Of a DNA stretch of 64,000 nucleotides, positions 59,354-64,000 are shown in pieces. Origin of the DNA: Helichrysum umbraculigerum. Taxonomy: Eukaryota; Streptophyta; Magnoliopsida; Asterales; Asteraceae. The stretch covers positions 10,214,001 through 10,278,000 of the forward strand of contig CATIUR010000004.1 in NCBI GenBank assembly GCA_949592205.1, written 5' to 3'. The notes beneath the pieces are model-generated. The model saw nothing but the letters and a program-made list of their open reading frames with translations, was not told the DNA's origin and did no database searches. The position numbers and the translations under genes are program-made. The first letter of the stretch is position 1. Each line of letters starts with the position of its first letter.

Positions 59354-59377
59354 GGGGGGGGGGGGGGGGGGGGGGGG
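59354..59377 (+). repeat. G24 homopolymer in the viral transactivator gene
   Basis: Twenty-four consecutive G, exceptional in this A-rich sequence. A tract of changed length would restore the frame and encode polyglycine. Confidence 0.95.
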
Positions 59378-60480
59378 TGAATCCAGTAATACAAAAGAAG
59401 CAAAAATTGAAGCAATCAAAGAACATTTCAAATTTGATGAAGAAGAAAAAGCCAAGGCATTTTATGTTATATTCAATGGAACAAACCAAGGAATATACGA
59501 TCATTGGAGCAAAGCAGCTATGTTTATCACCGGCAAAAAGGGAATTGTTCATCAAAAGTATAATAGTTTAAATGAAGCCAAAAAAGCATTTGAAGAATAT
59601 AAGGCAAACGAAACTTATGCCCAGAAGCTAGCTAGTCCAAAAAACAAAGCAAAAGAAGCCATGCCAGAAGAAAAGAAGCTACCAATTCTTGGGAAAATTC
59701 CAAGAACAAATTTAACAATCAGTGGAATCCAGACAAAGCAGCAGATTGAAGACAACAAAAGACTCACAAGAAAAATCATGGAAAAAGAATATAATTTTCT
59801 TTTAAATTATAAAGAAACAGATAAAGAAACCAGCATTTACCCAATTGATACAGGTTTCCAAGGTCCAAAAGCAATAGTTCTTCCGGAAGCAGATCCGTTA
59901 AAAACATACCTAATGTTCCAATCAGGAATTATTAGCCGTGTTTATTTCAAAGGTCAAGATTTATTCAGGAACTTTCCAATCAGAATGAAAACTGCAATCA
60001 ATAATGTCATCAACAAAATCATCAAGGACAAAGAAGGTTTTCTTCGCATCTTTGGAACTATTCCAGAGTTTAATGAAGAAGGAGAAGTTACTCAGGCAGC
60101 AATTCAATTATGTCAAATAGGTGTTAGTAACAAAAACTATCCTGCAATAGGTTCAGGACAATACCAAGGAGACGAACTAGATTATTTAGGAAATAATTAT
60201 GTCCTCATACTTAACAAAGGAATTAAGGTCGAAGGAAGAATTAATTATGCAGCAGAATCAACACTAATATGGAGCCACCAAGCTAAACAATCATCTGAGC
60301 TTGACAAAAAGATCCTCAAAGACTTCATAACAAAGGCAATGTTCAACAAATTCAATTTTAGCAACCATGTTAAGGAATATCTTTGCTACAGATTACAACA
60401 AGAATATCCAGAAGACCATACGTGTGTGGGGTGCGAAAAGACAAGTAGCAGTGAAGATGAGGCAATTATTGAAGACACAA

Positions 60481-60496
60481 ACGTAAGCGCTTACGT
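60481..60496. promoter_or_regulatory. 16-bp palindrome over the end of the transactivator ORF
   Basis: ACGTAAGCGCTTACGT is perfectly self-complementary and contains ACGT cores of the kind bound by plant bZIP factors. It lies 155 bp upstream of the TATA box, where caulimovirid promoters often carry as-1-like enhancers. Function is inferred. Confidence 0.5.
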
Positions 60497-60524
60497 CTAA
60501 AAGCACTTGCCAAAAAAGTCAAAA

Positions 60525-60690
60525 AGATGTGACTCTGTCACAAGCTGTTACCCACTATGTAAATAAATAATTGTACGTTGTGATAAGATTTCTTATCACA
60601 ATATAGGTGTGTATGAGTCGGATGATGTTGACATCCACTATGTAAGAGTCTATATATTGAGAGGATATCTCTCAGTTATGGGCACGCTGA
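60525..60690 (+). promoter_or_regulatory. 35S-like viral promoter
   Basis: The TATA box TATATATT (60651-60658) is preceded by CCACTATGTAAGAGTC, similar in layout to the region upstream of the cauliflower mosaic virus 35S TATA box. Upstream lie a second CCACTATGTAA copy (60552-60562; the proximal one is 60635-60645), GTGACTCTGTCAC (60529-60541) and the inverted pair GATAAG/CTTATC (60575-60594). Transcription would start near 60680 and give the pregenomic RNA. Confidence 0.7.
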
Positions 60691-60753
60691 ATTTCGAAGT
60701 CAAGTACTCTTTCTGACAATCTTGTAATATTACTCTCTTGTAATATATTTCCC

Positions 60754-60759
60754 AATAAA
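60754..60759 (+). terminator. Viral polyadenylation signal
   Basis: AATAAA about 75 bp downstream of the expected transcription start. TTGTAATATTACTC and TTGTAATATATT upstream are plausible near-upstream elements. In caulimovirids the signal in the leader is bypassed once and used on the second pass. Confidence 0.6.
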
Positions 60760-61064
60760 TATCATGTTTATTATTTAAGTACAAGGAGGTGTCATTAAAA
60801 CAAATCCGTAAGGATTTAACAGGAAATAAGAAAAATATACTACTTGTTTATGAGTCTAAGTTTGAAGAAGGAAAGATTTCCTGGAGCCCTGGAAAACCGT
60901 CGAGAAGTCCGTCAAAGCTAGGGAAGCGTCAAGGACAAATTCCGGTGTTGGGTTGGAAATTCTGTTCAAACAACAGCCATCATAAGAAAGTCAGGTATAT
61001 TGATAATCCTTATAACTTGTTAAGTTCTGAAGAAAATTTCATATTATAAAAGATTTTAATAAAA
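60760..61064 (+). other. Viral leader
   Basis: It holds a 86-codon frame (60789-61049) without an ATG, in the same frame as the retropepsin-like ORF and ended by TAA 15 bp before that ORF's ATG. It has a basic SPGKPSRSPSKLGKRQG stretch. It may be an upstream extension or spliced exon, or chance. Confidence 0.4.
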
Positions 61065-61477
61065 ATGAAAAGTTTTAAAATATCATTAGCTACGCAAAAC
61101 TATAATCAATATCATGTTATAGGAAGTATAAATAATCAAATAATTGTCATACTAATAGATACAGGAGCATGTAGTAGTTATATAAGTCCAGACATAGTAA
61201 CCGAGGTATATGATTCAATTGAATGTGATCATGAAAAAAATAGACACTAAGTTAACAACGATAGAATTAATATTTAGTCAAGAATTAAAAATAAAGATGG
61301 AAATACCAGTAGATAATGGAAAGAATCAAAAAAAATAAAAAGATATTATTAGGAATGAATTTTCTAGAACAATTTGATTATGAAATAAATAATAGAGAAA
61401 TAATATTAAATGGTTTTAAAATACCAAGAATAAATTTATATTATAAAGATATAGAAGAAAATATTAAATATGTCTGA
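61065..61477 (+). pseudogene. Second viral retropepsin-like ORF, frame broken twice
   Basis: The first ATG ORF after the leader. Its start contains VILIDTGACSSYISPDI, the hydrophobic-D-T-G-A signature of a retropepsin active site. About 80 codons further on, in another frame, KILLGMNFLEQFDYEI matches the hydrophobic-hydrophobic-G motif that closes such domains. Between them the frame moves twice, at A7 (61234-61240) and A8 (61328-61335), each by the equivalent of one extra base. The last frame ends in a TGA overlapping the movement protein ATG, so the original ORF was about 135 codons. It is separate from the protease in the polymerase ORF. Function is unknown. Confidence 0.65.
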
Positions 61478-62408
61478 AGAATATCAAGATATAGAAAACA
61501 TAGAAGAAGCAGGAAGTTATATATCAGATGTATTATTAAACAAGAAAATAGTAACAAAAGTAAAAAACCATGGAATACTAAATTTAAAAGAATCAGAAGG
61601 AATAAGTAGATCATTAATCGAAAGATTAAACAGAGAAAATATAATATATTATGGAATCATGCAAGGAGAACAGAATGTTAAAATAGAACAAGCTAATAAT
61701 AAATTCCAGGCACCAGTAGTTCAGATAAATCAAATAATAAAAAGACTACAAAAAATAAAAGAAGAACATAGAAAGAAGATAGGATATATACATATTAATG
61801 TAATACAAATAATAATAAGATCAACTTTTAGAGAAGGGATAAAAACCCCAGTAGAATTAAAAATTGAAGATAACAGAATAAAACAAAAACAATATAGTTT
61901 ATTAGGAAGCATAGAAGGAGATTTAGGATATGGAGTAATAAAATTTAATATAGCATTACAGTATCCAATACCTTTAGAAACAAGAAAAATAGATAATTGT
62001 ATAGGAGTAATATGTAATTTTAAAAATAAAGAACTAATGGAAAATGGTGAAATACCTTTAATAGTCAATTATAGAATAGCCTACGCGCTAAGTAATAGTT
62101 CTTTAAGCATTCAGTATAAAAATCTAGATAGATTATATACAGAAAAATTATTTAATGAAACAAGTACTTTAATACAAGAAGATAAGATACAAAGAGAATT
62201 TTTAAGAAATCATAGTAAAAGATTTAAACAATTAAAGTTAGGAAATATAATAGGAGAATCAAGTCATTCAATAATTCCTAGAATAAATGAAGAAATAGAA
62301 GCACCTATTAGAAAAACTAATTTATATAAGGAAGACCAACTGGATAAGCTAAAAAGTCAAGTCGAAGAATTAAGTTCAGTAGTAATTAATCTTAATAATA
62401 GAATATAA
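61470..62408 (+). CDS. Viral movement protein, 30K superfamily (312 aa)
   Basis: Cell-to-cell movement through plasmodesmata. After an N-terminal ISDVLLNKKIVTKVKNHGI segment come beta-strand-rich blocks typical of 30K proteins: YIHINVIQIIIRSTFREGI (near 105-125), GDLGYGVIKFNIALQYPI (near 152-170) and IVNYRIAYALSNSSL. The C-terminus is a coiled coil (DQLDKLKSQVEELSSVVINL). The frame is intact. The ATG overlaps the end of the retropepsin-like ORF, and the next ORF starts three bases after the stop. The position directly after the leader ORF matches caulimovirus ORF I or soymovirus ORF Ia. Confidence 0.85.
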   Translation: MSEEYQDIENIEEAGSYISDVLLNKKIVTKVKNHGILNLKESEGISRSLIERLNRENIIYYGIMQGEQNVKIEQANNKFQAPVVQINQIIKRLQKIKEEHRKKIGYIHINVIQIIIRSTFREGIKTPVELKIEDNRIKQKQYSLLGSIEGDLGYGVIKFNIALQYPIPLETRKIDNCIGVICNFKNKELMENGEIPLIVNYRIAYALSNSSLSIQYKNLDRLYTEKLFNETSTLIQEDKIQREFLRNHSKRFKQLKLGNIIGESSHSIIPRINEEIEAPIRKTNLYKEDQLDKLKSQVEELSSVVINLNNRI

Positions 62409-62410
62409 AA

Positions 62411-62776
62411 ATGGAATTAGAACGATATAAGAGAGGTCCATATAAAAAGAGAAAAGAAAGAAGAACAACTAACGAAGAATTAGTCGATATGATTGAAGAT
62501 TTAAAGGAATTTAGAAGCAATATAAAAAATAAATATTCATTAAGTTCATATAGATCGAGAATTCTAGAAGATATCCAAGCGTCTCTTGATTGTCTAGAAA
62601 AAGTAAAAAGAAGACATTTAACAGAACAAGCAGAAGAAAATATTAAGATAAAACGAGAATTAGAAAATTTAAATAAACAGGTTAAGATATTAGAAGAAAA
62701 AGTAAATAAAAATTCCGCATATGATATAGATGAATTACTATTTAATTTAGAAAGCATATCCGAAACGGCTAACTAA
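62411..62776 (+). CDS. Viral small ORF, 121 aa, basic N-terminus and coiled coil
   Basis: Intact ORF starting three bases after the movement protein. The N-terminus is strongly basic (YKRGPYKKRKERR). The rest is helical, with heptads at IKRELENLNKQVKILEEKV. No domain was recognised. It is followed by the viral right border, so in the circular genome it precedes the 96-aa ORF. By position it may match soymovirus Ib; an aphid-transmission-factor-like role would be speculation. Confidence 0.6.
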   Translation: MELERYKRGPYKKRKERRTTNEELVDMIEDLKEFRSNIKNKYSLSSYRSRILEDIQASLDCLEKVKRRHLTEQAEENIKIKRELENLNKQVKILEEKVNKNSAYDIDELLFNLESISETAN

Positions 62777-62880
62777 TCCAAACAAGACCTTTGAAAAGAA
62801 ATATGCAATGAATCCCATTAAAGGAGCATTAAAAATAAAGTAAAGGATATTAAATATAAAGGTTGACATTAAATAACATA

Positions 62881-63185
62881 TTAAATAACGTATTAAATAA
62901 CGTTATTTTTCGTCGTTAAAAATAAACGGAAATCACTTATTCGGTGTTCGGTTTAAACCGAATGAACACCCCTAATTGCAACTAAGACCACTCTGATTAG
63001 TAGATTGAAACCGACTGGTCACTTTGTACCACATCAACGCTACATTAGCTATCTCAAAACTGATTGAAACTGACTAAGCCATCAGTAACCGGTTACTTCA
63101 TTGTCATGTGACGACATTTACTGACGGGGACAAGCCAAGTGACAAACCAATTGAAGGGCTCACAAACTTTTCTTATTGGGATAAT
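62881..63185. other. Flanking DNA right of the virus with MITE-like fragments
   Basis: It starts with three near-copies of ATTAAATAACGT (62869-62901). Then comes an end resembling hAT MITEs (CGGTTTAAACCGAATGAACACCCC, that is, inverted GGGGTGTTCATTCGG). A possible left Harbinger terminus follows (TAA, then GACCACTCTGATTAG at 62988). No complete element could be closed. Confidence 0.35.
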
Positions 63186-64000
63186 TTTATTGATATCCTT
63201 GCAAACTTTGAAACTTAGTTCAATATCCTTTCAAACTTAAAAATTACTACTTTAATATCATTTCAAACTTTTAAAATACTCACACATATATCCACATAAC
63301 CAATTTAATTATAATTAGATGAATTTAATCATCATTAAAAGATCAATTGACCATTTGACCCCTTTTATAATTATCTTTGGCCGACATCCACATCTCTTTG
63401 GTTTCTTCACTTTGATTTGCAACAGGTCGAAACCAAAATTTAAGATATCTGTGTAAGTTTGTGGAAATGTATGCCTACAAATGTTTAATCAAGTAGATTA
63501 CTACTAGTACATATCTTTTCTTTTTCGTGTATGTAACATCATCTACCCAAAACGTTTGATTTCATCCTTAGTTATTCGCACCTTCATCTATTTCGACGGC
63601 CTATACCTCCATTTGGTCAAAACCCCAAATATCATCATTTTGAGTACATTTCCAAATTTCTACAGAGCTATCCAAATTAATTCCTAAATTCAATAAATCA
63701 TATTATATCTAGACATTGATGATAGAAATGAAAGATTATTTCTCACATATTTGATTTTGAAGTGCTCCCATGCTCGAAATGAACCCAGCCAACATCGATT
63801 AGTGATTTTAGGGATAATTTTGAAATGAGGGTAAAAGAGTCAAATAATATATTAATCAATATTTAGATAGTGAATTTCAATTATCAAAAGCATTTAATTC
63901 TATTTAAATTATTATTTGGATATATATGAGTATTTTAAATGTTTGGAAGGATATTGAAGTAATTTTTAAATTTACAAGAATATTGATGTAATTTTTAAAA
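63186..64000. mobile_element. Long-TIR (MULE-like) element running off the window
   Basis: The left arm (63186-63300: AATATCCTTTCAAACTTAA, TTTAAAATACTCACACATAT) is mirrored by the last 100 bp of the window (inverted AATATCCTTCCAAAC, TTTAAAATACTCATATATAT). The outer end of the right arm lies at or beyond 64000. The central DNA shows no ORF. Confidence 0.6.

Larger units (their letters stand above)
59138..60500 (+). pseudogene. Viral transactivator/viroplasmin gene, frame broken at a G24 tract
   Basis: Homologue of caulimovirid ORF VI, the inclusion-body matrix protein and translation transactivator. The N-terminus (59138-59353) is a coiled coil rich in Lys, Gln and Glu. A homopolymer of 24 G follows (59354-59377), with TGA just after it in the incoming frame. 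The next frame is open from before the tract's end to 60500. It begins with the RNase-H-like hybrid-binding viroplasmin domain (FYVIFNGTNQGIYDHWSKAA, ITGKKGIVHQKYNS, EAKKAFEEY). A long central domain and a C-terminus with CVGCEK and an acidic tail follow. Whether the frame is really broken depends on the true G count. Confidence 0.85.
55000..62880 (+). mobile_element. Endogenous pararetrovirus (Caulimoviridae), near complete and circularly permuted
   Basis: About 7.9 kb of very A-rich plus-strand sequence with tightly packed ORFs, no LTRs and no integrase. It has a coat protein with a CCHC finger, protease-RT-RNase H, a transactivator with a viroplasmin domain, a 30K movement protein, a tRNA-Met primer site and a 35S-like promoter. 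Neighbouring ORFs overlap by one to thirteen bases, as in caulimovirids that reinitiate translation. The integrated copy starts and ends between two small ORFs, so one genome length is present, opened at one point. The order movement protein, small ORFs, primer site, coat protein, polymerase, transactivator is soymovirus-like. The exact host-virus borders are uncertain by tens of bases. It is described only as a sequence fossil. Confidence 0.93.

Noticed and set aside
62988..63170. Complete Harbinger MITE right of the virus
   Set aside because: A left terminus (TAA, GACCACTCTGATT) is seen, but no matching right end with TAA was found.

Overview
The window is plant nuclear DNA. Evidence: GT-AG introns, a respiratory burst oxidase gene of the RBOHF type, a eukaryotic tRNA-Ala gene, and a dense load of plant transposons (Ty3/gypsy with initiator-Met tRNA priming, Helitron, PIF/Harbinger, hAT, MULE, Stowaway, tRNA-derived SINEs). 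The style of the Harbinger ORFs and LTRs suggests a eudicot, perhaps Asteraceae; that last step is inference.

Layout. 1-7 kb: a PIF/Harbinger element (852-6910, TSD TAA) whose SANT/NAM-associated gene is split by two solo LTRs, each with a perfect 5-bp TSD. 7.1-9.3 kb: a non-autonomous Helitron carrying small unrecognised ORFs. 10.9-18.6 kb: a seven-exon gene for an uncharacterised plant protein, with two hAT-type elements in its introns (both with 8-bp TSDs). 19.5 kb: tRNA-Ala(AGC). 20-27.7 kb: SINEs and MITEs, a second Harbinger element, and a MULE-like foldback element filled with ACACATGTGT palindromes. 30.2-38.9 kb: a complete 14-exon RBOHF-like NADPH oxidase gene (943 aa by my exon model). 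41-45.8 kb: MITEs, a SINE, tandem repeats and a half MULE with telomere-like repeats. 45.8-54.8 kb: a young Ty3/gypsy chromovirus with near-identical LTRs of about 2.05 kb and one amber codon in pol. About 55.0-62.9 kb: one near-complete, circularly permuted endogenous pararetrovirus (Caulimoviridae). 63.2 kb to the end: the left part of another long-TIR element.

The pararetrovirus is the most interesting part. In circular order it has a 35S-like promoter and leader, a small retropepsin-like ORF, a movement protein, small ORFs, a tRNA-Met primer site, a small coiled-coil ORF, coat protein, protease-RT-RNase H, and a transactivator/viroplasmin gene. Most frames are open. The three frame breaks I found all lie in homopolymers (G24, A7, A8). 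Two separate retropepsin-type motifs in one viral genome, and a primer site downstream of the movement protein gene, set it apart from the classical caulimovirus layout and point to a soymovirus-like or undescribed lineage.

Only two ordinary multi-exon host protein-coding genes and one tRNA gene are well supported. Nearly everything else that can be recognised is mobile DNA or its debris. All coordinates and exon joins were read by eye; no alignment or database search was run.
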